Notes: generated by a model not told the origin, from the sequence alone. Shown: positions 7,676-16,820, counted from the first letter of the stretch. The stretch: DNA of 64,000 bases from Lachnospiraceae bacterium (GCA_022792335.1 JAAWAV010000010.1:1-64000), one strand, 5' to 3'. Numbers and translations are program-made.

Positions 7676-7727
7676 GGATTGGACGTGGGGGGAGATTACC
7701 AGTTAAGAGAAGGAAAGGGAGCGTTTT

Positions 7728-9398
7728 ATGAAAAAAAGATGGACAAGGCTACTCGCAGCGACTGTACTGGCAGCGCTTTTGGCGCCGGGGATGGTCTATG
7801 CCACGCCGGAGGACGGAGCGCCGGAGGGAACGCCTGTAAACGAGGCAGAATCCTCTGTAGAAGAGGGGGCGCAGACGGACGGGGAGGAAGAAAATGAAGT
7901 GCAGGCAGGGCCGGAAAGCGGCGGGGAAAAGAAAGAGCCGAGACAGGCGCTGAGAGAAGCACTGGAAAAAAGCCCCTTTGCGGAAGATGAGCTTATCGCA
8001 GAGGGTATCTATATCGATAAATTTGACGTGGGTAAAATGACGGCGTCAGAAGCCCTGGAAACGCTTCTGTCTTATGTGGAGGAGACAGGAAAGAAAACTT
8101 TGACTGTGACTCTGGAAGGAGCGGAGGATATAGAACCAATTCAGACAACAGTAGGAGAACTGGGGCTTCACACAGACGACCTTGCCGGGATTGTCATGGA
8201 AGCTCTGACCCTTGGGAAGGGAGGCAATCTGATCGTCCGCTACATGGCGGAGAAGGATTTACAGGTGAGCAACCAGGTGTATGAATTTGGGATGGCGATT
8301 GACGAGAATCAGTTAGGCCAGTTTGTGACGGAGCAGACAGAGGGGCTGTCTGTGGATCCGGTCAATGCAGAGATTACCAAGACGGGAGATGGTTTTTCAG
8401 TCAGCGAGAGCAAAGTGGGGATTCAGGTGGATGTTCCCGCGACCGTGTCGGCGGCCAAGGAAGCCTTCAAAAACTGGAACAGAGAATCTGTGGCTTTGAC
8501 GGCAGTGGCGGAGATCATCCAGCCGAAGCGGTCGACGCAGCAGCTCTCTCAGATACAGGATCCGATAGGAAAGTTTTCCACGGAAAACAAGGACAGGACT
8601 AGCGGAAAGCTCCAGAATCTACAGAGAGGAGTGGATCTGACGGATGATGTTTTGCTGATGCCGGGAGAGAGCTGGTCCATGCACGACGCCCTGGCCCCGT
8701 TTACGGCGGAGAACGGATATACACAGCAGATTGCTTATCAGGACGGCGGCTATGTGCAGGAATATGGCGGCGGTATCTGCCAGCTTGCCACGACCCTTTA
8801 CAACGCGGCGCTTCGGGCGGAAATGTATATTTCCAAACGTTCCAATCATTCCATGACAGTAGGTTATACCATCAAGGGACTGGACGCGACCATCAACGAC
8901 GGCGGGAGCAAGGATCTGGAGCTGACCAATGATTTTGATTTTCCGATCTATATTGAGTCCAGCCATGACGGCAGTGGGACAGTGACGTACACCATCTGGG
9001 GAAAGGAAACCAGACCTTCCAACAGAACCCTTAAGTTTACCAATGTGATTCTAAGCGAGGAATATCTTCCGGAAGAGGTGACGGTTGATCCAAACATGGC
9101 GCCAGGGACACAAAAAGTCAAGCAATCGACTTCTTATCCGAAGGCGACAGTGGAAGCGTACAAGGAGATTTATGTGGACGGCGTTTTGCAGGAGAAAATC
9201 CGGCTGCATACGGATAAATATGTGGCGTCGGCCAGAAAAGTAGTGAAAGGTCCGGATGTGTCGATCGATCCGAGTACCGGGTTGCCTGTGGGGGCGGAGC
9301 CGAGCACGGAGCCAAATGAGCCGACTACGCAGCCGCCGGAATCAGGTGAAAGTCAGCCGGAGACATCGGCGCCAGAGACACAGGCACCGGAAGGATAA
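7728..9398 (+). CDS. VanW/G5-domain exported protein, paralogue 2
   Basis: 556 aa, same domain order as its upstream neighbour: signal peptide (1-25), acidic linker, PG_binding_4-like domain (about 80-195), VanW core with GGGICQLATTLYN and SKRSNHSM (about 270-410), G5-like domain (about 420-505) and a Pro/Thr/Ser tail without the 42-base repeat. The start is preceded by AAGGAAAGGGAG. It has its own promoter (7648-7675) and terminator (9444-9485), so it is a separate transcription unit. Differences from paralogue 1 are spread through the whole protein, so the duplication is not recent. Role unknown; cell-envelope location inferred. Confidence 0.88.
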   Translation: MKKRWTRLLAATVLAALLAPGMVYATPEDGAPEGTPVNEAESSVEEGAQTDGEEENEVQAGPESGGEKKEPRQALREALEKSPFAEDELIAEGIYIDKFDVGKMTASEALETLLSYVEETGKKTLTVTLEGAEDIEPIQTTVGELGLHTDDLAGIVMEALTLGKGGNLIVRYMAEKDLQVSNQVYEFGMAIDENQLGQFVTEQTEGLSVDPVNAEITKTGDGFSVSESKVGIQVDVPATVSAAKEAFKNWNRESVALTAVAEIIQPKRSTQQLSQIQDPIGKFSTENKDRTSGKLQNLQRGVDLTDDVLLMPGESWSMHDALAPFTAENGYTQQIAYQDGGYVQEYGGGICQLATTLYNAALRAEMYISKRSNHSMTVGYTIKGLDATINDGGSKDLELTNDFDFPIYIESSHDGSGTVTYTIWGKETRPSNRTLKFTNVILSEEYLPEEVTVDPNMAPGTQKVKQSTSYPKATVEAYKEIYVDGVLQEKIRLHTDKYVASARKVVKGPDVSIDPSTGLPVGAEPSTEPNEPTTQPPESGESQPETSAPETQAPEG

Positions 9399-9443
9399 GG
9401 GAACAGGCGCTTTCACATCTGTACGCATAATAGAGAAAAGCAG

Positions 9444-9485
9444 AAAAACGGCTTTTATTCCTTTCGGGGAATGGAAGCCGTTTTA
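9444..9485 (+). terminator. Terminator after VanW-2
   Basis: AAAACGGCTT (9445-9454) with TATTCC pairs with GGAAT and AAGCCGTTTT (9475-9484); an 8-base CTTTCGGG-type loop. Ends in TTTTAT. Confidence 0.8.
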
Positions 9486-9558
9486 TCGTATAGGATTCAA
9501 AAGTCGGAGATTTCTGACTTTATCTGTCTAAGAGTGCTTTTTGCGGAAAAGAAGAATC

Positions 9559-9604
9559 TACCGTCGAATGGCAAGAGCAAGCGTGCTCTCGTCAAGCAAT
9601 GGTA
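9559..9604. repeat. Dispersed palindrome family, copy 2
   Basis: TACCGTCGAATGGCAAG... (9559-9579) pairs 15/21 with the complement of 9584-9604 around a 4-base loop. The left arm carries ACCGTCGnnnGnCAAGnnCA, shared with 1165-1185 and 28633-28653. It lies 40 bases before the VanW-3 promoter. Confidence 0.6.
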
Positions 9605-9644
9605 TCATAGTTGTTGCAATACTTTGAAGATTCTGTGAGGAAAC

Positions 9645-9672
9645 TTGAAAAGCAAAAAACTTGTGATACAAT
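9645..9672 (+). promoter_or_regulatory. Promoter of VanW-3
   Basis: TTGAAA (9645-9650), 16 bases, TACAAT (9667-9672). Same boxes and spacing as the VanW-2 promoter, with the shared upstream block TTGCAATACTTTGAAG (9614-9629). Confidence 0.7.
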
Positions 9673-9726
9673 GAATGGAACATGAGGGGGGACGAGCGGA
9701 TAAAAGAAAGGAAGGGAATCTGTTTT

Positions 9727-11460
9727 ATGAAAAGGAGAGAAGTACGTCTGCTTCTTATGTCTGTGTTATTGATGATTTTTCTGATGCCTGGGGCAGCATC
9801 CGTATCAGAGGCGGAAGAGGATCTGGAGATGGTTTTGAGAGAAACGCTGAAAGAAAGTCCGTTTGCGGAAAACGAGGTGATCGCAGACGGCGTTTTTATT
9901 GATAAAATTGACGTAGGTGGGATGACAGCCAAAGAAGCGGCGGAAGCAGTCCTGGCCTATGTGGACGAAATGGGAAAAAGGACACTGACTGTGAAGCTTG
10001 AGGGAGTAGATACGCCGGAAATTCAGGTCACGGCGGCGGAACTGGGACTTCATACGGACGGGCTTTCTGAGACGATTCTGGCAGCTTTAGCCCTTGGAAA
10101 GGGGGGAAATCTGATTTCCCGGTATAAGACAGAGAAGGACCTACAGGTCAATAATCAGCTCTACGAGCTTGAAATGTCCATAGAGGAGGCCCAGGTAGAA
10201 CGTTTTGTGGAGGAGAGACTTTCTGCTTTGGATACAGAACCGGTTGACGCAAAGCTTACCCGGGCCGGGAGTGGATTTTCCGTCAGTGAAAGCAAGGAGG
10301 GGCTTGAAGTAGATGTGTCCGGGACCGTATCGGCAGTACTGGAAGCCTTTAAAGACTGGAAAAGAGAGGATTTGGTTCTGACAGCGAAAACGCAGGCTCT
10401 TAAACCGAAGCATACAACGGAACAGCTCTCCCAAATCCAGGAAGAGCTGGGGACCTTTTCTGCCTCCACCCATGACAGAAGCAGCGGAAAGCTGCAGAAT
10501 TTGCAAAGGGGCGTGGATTTGACCAACGGCGTTTTGCTGATGCCGGGGGAGAGCTGGTCCATGCATAGTGCTTTGGCGCCGTTTACAGCGGAAAACGGTT
10601 ATACGAAGCAGATCGCGTTTCAGGGAAACTCCTATGTGCAGGAGTATGGAGGCGGCGTTTGCCAGCTGGCGACAATCCTTTATAATGCGGCATTGCGGGC
10701 GGAAGTGCATATTTCCAAACGTTTTAACCATTCTATGGTAGTAGGATATACGGACTGGGGGTTGGACGCCACCATCAATGACGATGGAAGTAAAGATCTG
10801 GAGCTGGTCAATGAATTTGATTTCCCGATTTATATTGAAGCTTATCATGATGGAAATGGAACTGTAACTTATACTATCTGGGGAAAGGAAACTAGAGCGG
10901 AGGGGCGAACCCTTAAGTTTACCAACGAGATTCTCAGCGAAGAATACGTACCGGACGAGGTGATTTTGGATTCTTCTATGGCTCCGGGGACTCCGGATGA
11001 AGTGGTTCAGGCGACCTCCTATCCAAAAGCAACAGTTGTAGCTTACAAAGAAATTTATGAGGATGGAGTATTAAAAGAGCGGATAGAACTACATACCGAT
11101 CATTATCTGGCAAAGGGCAGGACAATCCGAAGAGCTCCGGAGGCCGCTGCAGTACCGGACCCCGGCCAGCCAGGAGAGACGGGGCCAGAGGCCGGGGGAG
11201 TAGAGCCTGGCGGAAATGAGACGGATCCTAGTGGGACGACAGCAGAGCCGGGCGCCGGAGAAGCAGGTTCGGGTGGGAATGCAGCAGAGCCGGGCGCCGG
11301 AGAAGCAGGTTCTGGTGGGAATGCGGCAGAGCCGGGCGCCGGGGAGACAGGTTCCGGAGGAGGGCAGCAGCCGGAGAGTCCAGGTTCCGGAGAAAATCCG
11401 GTTATACCGGAAGCTCCTGCCACGCCGGAAAGCCCTGATACATCGGAGATAGAGTCGTAG
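9727..11460 (+). CDS. VanW/G5-domain exported protein, paralogue 3
   Basis: 577 aa. The start at 9727 aligns with the starts of the other two paralogues and has GAAAGGAAGGG upstream; an ATG at 9682 is in frame but adds no signal peptide. Order: signal peptide (1-27), a much shorter linker than the others, PG_binding_4-like domain (about 45-160), VanW core (GGGVCQLATILYN, SKRFNHSM; about 235-375), G5-like domain (about 385-470), then a Gly/Ala/Pro/Glu tail with three 14-residue repeats. The most diverged of the three. Function unknown; probably exported and wall-associated. Confidence 0.88.
   Translation: MKRREVRLLLMSVLLMIFLMPGAASVSEAEEDLEMVLRETLKESPFAENEVIADGVFIDKIDVGGMTAKEAAEAVLAYVDEMGKRTLTVKLEGVDTPEIQVTAAELGLHTDGLSETILAALALGKGGNLISRYKTEKDLQVNNQLYELEMSIEEAQVERFVEERLSALDTEPVDAKLTRAGSGFSVSESKEGLEVDVSGTVSAVLEAFKDWKREDLVLTAKTQALKPKHTTEQLSQIQEELGTFSASTHDRSSGKLQNLQRGVDLTNGVLLMPGESWSMHSALAPFTAENGYTKQIAFQGNSYVQEYGGGVCQLATILYNAALRAEVHISKRFNHSMVVGYTDWGLDATINDDGSKDLELVNEFDFPIYIEAYHDGNGTVTYTIWGKETRAEGRTLKFTNEILSEEYVPDEVILDSSMAPGTPDEVVQATSYPKATVVAYKEIYEDGVLKERIELHTDHYLAKGRTIRRAPEAAAVPDPGQPGETGPEAGGVEPGGNETDPSGTTAEPGAGEAGSGGNAAEPGAGEAGSGGNAAEPGAGETGSGGGQQPESPGSGENPVIPEAPATPESPDTSEIES
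11239..11364 (+). repeat. Three 42-base repeats in VanW-3 tail
   Basis: Units at 11239-11280, 11281-11322 and 11323-11364 encode AAEPGAGEAGSGGN-like 14-mers. The unit length equals that of the unrelated repeat in VanW-1 (42 bases), although the sequences differ. Confidence 0.85.
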
Positions 11461-11494
11461 GAAAAAATCTGGTGCAATCCTCAGAAAAGTGTGT

Positions 11495-11500
11495 TATACT
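11495..11500 (+). promoter_or_regulatory. Probable -10 box of the 11554-14307 operon
   Basis: TATACT (11495-11500) lies 53 bases before the first gene. The -35 region (GTGCAA at 11472-11477, 17-base spacing) is weak. No clear terminator separates it from VanW-3. Confidence 0.4.
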
Positions 11501-11553
11501 AAGGGAACTACGTTTTCGGGGAATGACCGGAGACGGATACGGAGGAGACAGAT

Positions 11554-12144
11554 ATGAAGCCGGGGCAGGATCTGGTCATCGGAGGATTCATAGGGCTGGA
11601 AGGAACAATATACGCGGCCAGACAGCTGGAGGGACGCCTGAGAAAAACGCTTCCCCAGGATCTTCTGGATGCGGCCAAAGACTTTCGGAATTATCTGAAG
11701 AGAAGTCCGGAGGCCGCAGTCGCGCGACGGCATGGTGAAATAGCCATGCAAGAAGTGAGGGAAGGCGGTATTTTTGCGGCTCTCTGGGATATGGCGGAGC
11801 AGTATCAGACAGGTTTTACGATTTTTCTGCGAAAGATTCCAGTGCGTCAGGAGACCATTGAAATCTGTGAGGCTCTGGAGTTAAATCCATACGGGCTTTT
11901 GTCAGGAGGCTGTGCGCTTCTGGCGGCAGATAACGGAAACGATCTGCTCTGGGAGCTTGAAGAAGAGGGAATCTGCGGAGCCGTCATTGGAAAGGCCACA
12001 GACAGCAACGACCGTCTTATCCTGAACGGAGGAAAACGCCGGTACTTGAACCGGCCCGAACCCGATGAGATTGAAAAATTGAAAAAAGCGGAGATCCGGG
12101 ACCCTGGATTTCCGGATACGGAGGGTAGAGATATATGGAAATAA
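11554..12144 (+). CDS. AIR-synthase/HypE-like protein, C-terminal domain only
   Basis: 196 aa. Matches the C-terminal half of AIR-synthase-related (PurM/HypE fold) proteins: GLEGT near the start, DxxEGGIF-type stretch (VREGGIFAALWDMAE), RQETIEICEALELNPYGLLSGG, then AAVIGK-like GAVIGKATDSNDR. The usual N-terminal ATP-binding half is absent and no frame upstream supplies it, so this is either a truncated gene or a family of half proteins. Activity cannot be assigned. It overlaps the Lrp gene by 10 bases and is the first gene of an overlapping set with an aminotransferase and TrmL. Confidence 0.7.
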   Translation: MKPGQDLVIGGFIGLEGTIYAARQLEGRLRKTLPQDLLDAAKDFRNYLKRSPEAAVARRHGEIAMQEVREGGIFAALWDMAEQYQTGFTIFLRKIPVRQETIEICEALELNPYGLLSGGCALLAADNGNDLLWELEEEGICGAVIGKATDSNDRLILNGGKRRYLNRPEPDEIEKLKKAEIRDPGFPDTEGRDIWK

Positions 12145-12623
12145 GAAAGAATATACTGGCTGCAATCGAGAAAAACAGCAGGCTGGACGTCAAGGATCTG
12201 GCCGCCATGCTGGGAGCAGATGAAGTTTCTCTGGTCAACGAGATTGCGGCGATGGAGGCAGAGGGAATTATCTGCGGATATCATACACTGATTAACTGGG
12301 ATAAGGTGACAGATGAGAAGGTGACGGCGCTCATTGAGGTCAAGGTTGCCCCTCAAAGAGGCATGGGATTTGACAGCATTGCGGAGCGGATTTTTAATTA
12401 TGATGAAGTCCATGCGACGTATTTGGTCTCCGGCGATTTTGATTTCATGGTGATTCTGGAGGGAAAGACCATGAAGGATGTGGCGCAGTTTGTATCGGCG
12501 AAACTGTCTCCCTTAGATTCCGTTCTGAGTACGGCGACCCATTTCGTACTGAAAAAATATAAAGATCACGGAACCATTTTTGAAAAGAAAAATACGGATG
12601 AAAGGATGCTGGTGACACCATGA
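12135..12623 (+). CDS. Lrp/AsnC-family transcriptional regulator
   Basis: 162 aa. N-terminal winged helix-turn-helix (about 1-60: DVKDLAAMLGADEVSLVNEIAAMEAEG) and C-terminal RAM (ligand-binding) domain (about 65-145; HATYLVSGDFDFMVILEGK). Such proteins bind amino acids and form octamers. Its stop overlaps the aminotransferase start (ATGA at 12620), so it is translated with it and may control amino-acid metabolism through it. Target genes cannot be read from the sequence. Confidence 0.9.
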   Translation: MEIRKNILAAIEKNSRLDVKDLAAMLGADEVSLVNEIAAMEAEGIICGYHTLINWDKVTDEKVTALIEVKVAPQRGMGFDSIAERIFNYDEVHATYLVSGDFDFMVILEGKTMKDVAQFVSAKLSPLDSVLSTATHFVLKKYKDHGTIFEKKNTDERMLVTP

Positions 12624-13792
12624 GAAATCCATTATCAGATAAGGCGGTCAGCCTGGAGCCTTCAGGGATCCGAAAATTTTTTGATATTGTAAGCGAGATG
12701 CCGGATGCGATTTCCCTGGGAGTCGGCGAGCCGGATTTTGATACGCCCTGGCATGTGAGAGAGGAAGGAATTTATTCTCTGGAAAAGGGCAGGACTTTTT
12801 ATACTTCCAATGCGGGACTTAAGGAACTGAAACAGGAGATTGTCCGCTATCTGAAGCGGCGCTGCCTGGTAGAATACGACGCTGACCATGAGGTTATGGT
12901 GACGGTGGGAGGCAGCGAGGCCATCGATCTGGCGCTCAGGGCCATGATAAATCCCGGGGATGAGGTACTGATTCCAACCCCCTGCTATGTTTCTTATTAT
13001 CCCTGCGCCGTGTTGGCGGACGCCACTCCTGTGACGATTGAACTGAAAGAAGAAAACGAATTTCGACTGACGGCAGAGGAACTTCGGGCGGCCATTACGC
13101 CGAAAACCAAGATTTTGATTTTGCCTTTTCCCAACAATCCGACAGGCGCCATTATGGAGCGGAAGGATCTGGAAGCCATCGCGGAGGTGGTTATTGAGAA
13201 GGATCTGCTGGTGATTACGGATGAGATTTATTCAGAACTGACTTACAGCGGAGATCATGTGACCATTGCCTCTCTGCCCGGAATGTGGGAGCGGACAGTT
13301 CTGATCAACGGCTTTTCCAAAGCCTATGCCATGACCGGATGGCGTCTGGGATATGTGGCGGCGCCCAGGATGATTCTGGAGCAGATGTTAAAAATCCATC
13401 AGTATGCCATTATGTGCGCGCCGACTACCAGCCAGTATGCGGCGGTAGAGGCCATGAGAAACGGAGATAAGGATGTGGCGATGATGCGGGAATCCTACGA
13501 CCAGAGGAGACGGTTTGTTCTGGCCACGCTGGCGGAGATGGGACTTCCCTGCTTTGAACCGAAGGGGGCCTTCTATGTCTTTCCCAATATCCAGAAGTTT
13601 GGAATGAGTTCTGAGGAATTTGCCGAGACGCTTTTAAGAGAGGAGAAGGTAGCAGTGGTGCCGGGCAGCGCTTTCGGGGCCTGTGGAGAAGGATTCCTTC
13701 GGATTTCCTATGCATATTCCCTGTCAGCTCTCAAGGAAGCTCTGGGACGGGTAGCCCGTTTTGTAAAGCGGCTGGAGGAGAAGAACGCATGA
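12620..13792 (+). CDS. PLP-dependent class I/II aminotransferase
   Basis: 390 aa, full length. Fold type I aminotransferase: substrate-binding N-terminus (GVGEPDFDTP), cofactor-loop GGSEAIDLAL, NPTG box (FPNNPTGAIM), DEIYSEL, and the Schiff-base Lys in GFSKAYAMTGWRLGY. The C-terminal Arg is in FLRISYAYS. Likely transfers the amino group of an aromatic, aspartate or similar amino acid to a keto acid; the substrate cannot be decided. Overlaps the Lrp gene by four bases and TrmL by four. Confidence 0.92.
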   Translation: MRNPLSDKAVSLEPSGIRKFFDIVSEMPDAISLGVGEPDFDTPWHVREEGIYSLEKGRTFYTSNAGLKELKQEIVRYLKRRCLVEYDADHEVMVTVGGSEAIDLALRAMINPGDEVLIPTPCYVSYYPCAVLADATPVTIELKEENEFRLTAEELRAAITPKTKILILPFPNNPTGAIMERKDLEAIAEVVIEKDLLVITDEIYSELTYSGDHVTIASLPGMWERTVLINGFSKAYAMTGWRLGYVAAPRMILEQMLKIHQYAIMCAPTTSQYAAVEAMRNGDKDVAMMRESYDQRRRFVLATLAEMGLPCFEPKGAFYVFPNIQKFGMSSEEFAETLLREEKVAVVPGSAFGACGEGFLRISYAYSLSALKEALGRVARFVKRLEEKNA

Positions 13793-14307
13793 TCTCCCGT
13801 CCCGTCAACATTGTTCTGCTTGAGCCGGAGATGCCGGCCAATACCGGAAACATCGGACGTACCTGTGTGGCGACCGGCAGCCGCCTTCATCTGATTGAGC
13901 CACTGGGATTTCGGGTCAGCGAAAAAACAGTGAAACGGGCAGGACTTGACTACTGGGAGAAGCTGGATGTGACAGTTTATGACTGTTACCGGGATTTTCT
14001 GGAGCAGAACCCACAGGCAGCGAAAACGCTCTATATGGCGTCTACCAAGGCTCCGAAGGTCTATACGGAGGTTTCTTATGAGCCGGGGGCCTATATTATG
14101 TTCGGAAAAGAGAGCGCCGGGATTCCGGAGGAACTTTTGGCAGAGCATAAGGAGACGACAGTGCGGATTCCCATGCTTCCCGGAATCCGTTCCTTAAACC
14201 TGGCCAACTCTGTAGCAGTGGTGCTCTATGAGGTCCTGCGGCAGAATGGATTTTCCCATATGCAGCCTACAGGAGAGCCCAGAAGTTTTTCCTGGGAACA
14301 GGTATAG
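13789..14307 (+). CDS. trmL: tRNA (cytidine/uridine-34 2'-O)-methyltransferase TrmL
   Basis: 172 aa SPOUT methyltransferase. Uses SAM to methylate the ribose of the tRNA wobble base. Seen: EPEMPANTGNIGRTC near the N-terminus, FGKESAGIP (motif 2) and the knot motif IPMLPGIRSLNLANSVAV (motif 3). Length is typical. Starts within the aminotransferase stop (ATGA) and is followed by a perfect hairpin terminator at 14339. Confidence 0.94.
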   Translation: MISRPVNIVLLEPEMPANTGNIGRTCVATGSRLHLIEPLGFRVSEKTVKRAGLDYWEKLDVTVYDCYRDFLEQNPQAAKTLYMASTKAPKVYTEVSYEPGAYIMFGKESAGIPEELLAEHKETTVRIPMLPGIRSLNLANSVAVVLYEVLRQNGFSHMQPTGEPRSFSWEQV

Positions 14308-14338
14308 AGTAACTATGCAAGGATAGGTGATTTTGATA

Positions 14339-14374
14339 ACAGGGGCTTTTCGGCTGCAAACGAAAAGCCCCTGT
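14339..14374. terminator. Bidirectional terminator between trmL and M24 peptidase
   Basis: ACAGGGGCTTTTCG (14339-14352) and CGAAAAGCCCCTGT (14361-14374) form a perfect 14-bp stem. It lies between convergent genes. A second imperfect hairpin (TTTCCCGGGAAC / GTTCCGGGAAA, about 14388-14413) lies next to the minus-strand gene. Confidence 0.75.
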
Positions 14375-14425
14375 CTGTACAGGAAACGTTTCCCGGGAAC
14401 AGGTTCCGGGAAATGGAATATCGCC

Positions 14426-15610
14426 TTATAAATGAATGAGTTCCCGGGAGGTATCCGTTAAAAATTCGGCGCCGTCCTTCGTGATGCGGACCGTATCTTC
14501 TACCATAACGCCGCCCCACCCAAGTTCATAGTAAGGAGTCTCTATGCAGAGAGTCATATCCTGTTCTATCAGAGCAGGATTTCCGGCACAGATGGAAGGG
14601 AAGTCATAGGAGGCCATTCCGATGCCGTGTCCACAGTGATGTCTTTCAAAATGGGGGATATGCTGTTTTACCGTATTTACGGCGATGTCGAAAATCTCGC
14701 CGGCTGAAATCCCGGGGCGGAGGGCCTGGATGGCGGCTTCCTCTCCGGCCAGGACTCCGGCGTAATAGGCTTCAGCCTTTTTGTTTTCTCCCACGATGAC
14801 CATACGGGCAATATCAGAACGGAAGCCCTTGTAAATGCAGCCGAAATCGAAACGGAGAACGGAGCCGTTTTTTACTTTGGAAAAAGGCTGTGGATAAGTA
14901 TCCACAAAAGCAGAACGTTCGTCTATGGTGATGGCGCAAAAGTAAGGAGTGGCGCCCTCCTGGATAATTCCTTCATTGAAATGCCAGTAGAGTTCTGCCT
15001 CACTGACTCCTTCTTCGATAAAGGGGAGCAGCCTTAAAAAAGAGGACTCCGTGATATTGGCAGATTTTTTTAGCAGAGCGATTTCTTCCGGATGCTTGAT
15101 ACGCCGGATTTCCGGGAAGATGGAGGCGGCTGACAACAGTTCGCACGCTGGGAAAGCATGCTCCAGTTTCCTCCAGGTGGTGACAGGCATACGGCTTTCG
15201 TCTATGGCGATCCGGGCCTGGGCCTGATTCATGGAGCAGATTGCCGCCTCCAGAGCGTCGCTTACAGAAGCGTATCGTTTCTTCAGGACAGAACGGACGG
15301 AATCGGACATGCGATCCCCGTCGATATAGGTGAAACAGAAGCCGCCGACTGGATAGATGTCGCCCGAAAAGCCCAGTTCCAGCAGGGTCGGGGCGTCAGC
15401 CGCCGCGGTGATGACAGCCTTCTGGCCGCTGGAGGGACAGAAAACCAGGTAAGCCTCTGTGGAATAGAGGGAGGCGACGCCCAGAGGGAAAAAGCCGGAC
15501 AGATATTCGATGTTTTCTGCCACAGAGGCAATCAGCAGATCCACGGAATGCTGATTGCAGACTTCTTTCGCGCGATTTGTACGGAAAGCGCTCAGTGCTG
15601 TTTGAGTCAT
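14426..15610 (-). CDS. M24 family metallopeptidase (Xaa-Pro aminopeptidase-like)
   Basis: 394 aa. Start at 15610 has AAAGGA eight bases upstream; the frame is open to 15658 but without a good RBS. N-terminal creatinase-like domain (about 1-130) and C-terminal pita-bread domain. Metal ligands can be seen: Asp in RFDFGC, Asp in SDIARM, His in GHGIGMAS, Glu in CIETPYYE and Glu in VEDTVRI. Cleaves N-terminal residues preceding proline, or a related peptide bond, in the cytoplasm. Single gene, divergent from the threonine aldolase. Confidence 0.9.
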   Translation of the reverse strand: MTQTALSAFRTNRAKEVCNQHSVDLLIASVAENIEYLSGFFPLGVASLYSTEAYLVFCPSSGQKAVITAAADAPTLLELGFSGDIYPVGGFCFTYIDGDRMSDSVRSVLKKRYASVSDALEAAICSMNQAQARIAIDESRMPVTTWRKLEHAFPACELLSAASIFPEIRRIKHPEEIALLKKSANITESSFLRLLPFIEEGVSEAELYWHFNEGIIQEGATPYFCAITIDERSAFVDTYPQPFSKVKNGSVLRFDFGCIYKGFRSDIARMVIVGENKKAEAYYAGVLAGEEAAIQALRPGISAGEIFDIAVNTVKQHIPHFERHHCGHGIGMASYDFPSICAGNPALIEQDMTLCIETPYYELGWGGVMVEDTVRITKDGAEFLTDTSRELIHL

Positions 15611-15747
15611 AAGTATTTTCCTTTCTTGTAAGAGGTGGACGGTATCCTTGCTAATCAATGGTATATAAACAGCATATAGAAAGAAAGGACAAATTTCAAT
15701 ACAAAAATAAAAAAGACCTGATAAATGAGAAAAAGGAGGATTCGGGA

Positions 15748-16779
15748 ATGATTGATGTGAGAAGTGATACAGTGACGAAACCGACGAAGGAAATGCGGGA
15801 GGCCGCTTTTTCCTGTCCGGTGGGGGATGACGTATACCGGGACGATCCGACGGTCAACCGGCTGGAGGAACGGGCGGCTGAAATTCTGGGAAAAGAGGCG
15901 GCGTTGTTCCTTGCCAGTGGGACCCAGAGCAATCAGACGGCCATTATGACCTGGACAAACAGAGGAGACGAGATCATTGTCAGCGACTCGGCTCATATCT
16001 ATGAACACGAGGTGGGGGCTGTGGCAGTGCTTTCCGGAGCCAATATGCGGACCCTTTCTTTTCAAAACGGGATACCGGACTGCAACAAAATTGAGGAGGC
16101 CATCTGCGAGGAGGATATTCATCGACCGGTCACTTCTCTGATCTGTCTGGAAAATGCTCTGGCAAACGGGAGGGTGGTGCCTGTTTCCGTTATGAAGGAA
16201 ATCTACGATATGGCGAAGCGTAAAGAAATCCCGGTTCACATGGATGGGGCCAGATGCTTCAACGCGGCCGTTTCTCTGGGAGTAGATATCAAGGAGCTGA
16301 CCCGTTATGTGGATACTGTGTCCTGTTGTCTCTCCAAGGGACTCTGCGCTCCGGTGGGCAGCGTGCTGGCCGGGAGTCGCGCATTTATTGAGCGGGCCAG
16401 AAAGAACAGGAAACTTTTGGGCGGCGGAATGCGGCAGGCGGGGATTCTGGCGGCTCCGGCTCTGATTGCCATCGAAGAAATGCCAAAAAGGCTTTCTGTG
16501 GATCACGACAATGCAAAACGTCTGGCAAAAGGACTGGCAAAAATCCCCGGAATTGTCTGCGACGAAGCTGCGGTGGAGATCAATATGGTATTTTTCCGTC
16601 TGGAGACGGAGAAAAAGATACGGGAAGAATATCCGAATTATCTTCTGGAACATGGCGTTAAAGTAAACGGAGAAACTCATGGAATGTTCCGGATGGTAAC
16701 AAATGCGGACGTGACCACAGAGGACGTGGACAGAATTGTGAAAGTTACGGAGGAATATCTGGAGACAGCGGGCCGGTAA
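15748..16779 (+). CDS. ltaE: Low-specificity L-threonine aldolase
   Basis: 343 aa. Start at 15748 with AAGGAGG (15733-15739) nine bases upstream; the frame is open to 15658 without an RBS. PLP enzyme splitting threonine or allo-threonine into glycine and acetaldehyde. Seen: N-terminal DVRSDTVTKPT, GDDVYRDDPTVN, HMDGARCFNA (Asp binding PLP) and the PLP Lys in CCLSKGLCAPVGS. Followed by a terminator at 16821. Confidence 0.93.
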   Translation: MIDVRSDTVTKPTKEMREAAFSCPVGDDVYRDDPTVNRLEERAAEILGKEAALFLASGTQSNQTAIMTWTNRGDEIIVSDSAHIYEHEVGAVAVLSGANMRTLSFQNGIPDCNKIEEAICEEDIHRPVTSLICLENALANGRVVPVSVMKEIYDMAKRKEIPVHMDGARCFNAAVSLGVDIKELTRYVDTVSCCLSKGLCAPVGSVLAGSRAFIERARKNRKLLGGGMRQAGILAAPALIAIEEMPKRLSVDHDNAKRLAKGLAKIPGIVCDEAAVEINMVFFRLETEKKIREEYPNYLLEHGVKVNGETHGMFRMVTNADVTTEDVDRIVKVTEEYLETAGR

Positions 16780-16820
16780 TCCCTGGTCTGGAGGCAAAAA
16801 TTTGACAAAGTAGAGAACAG

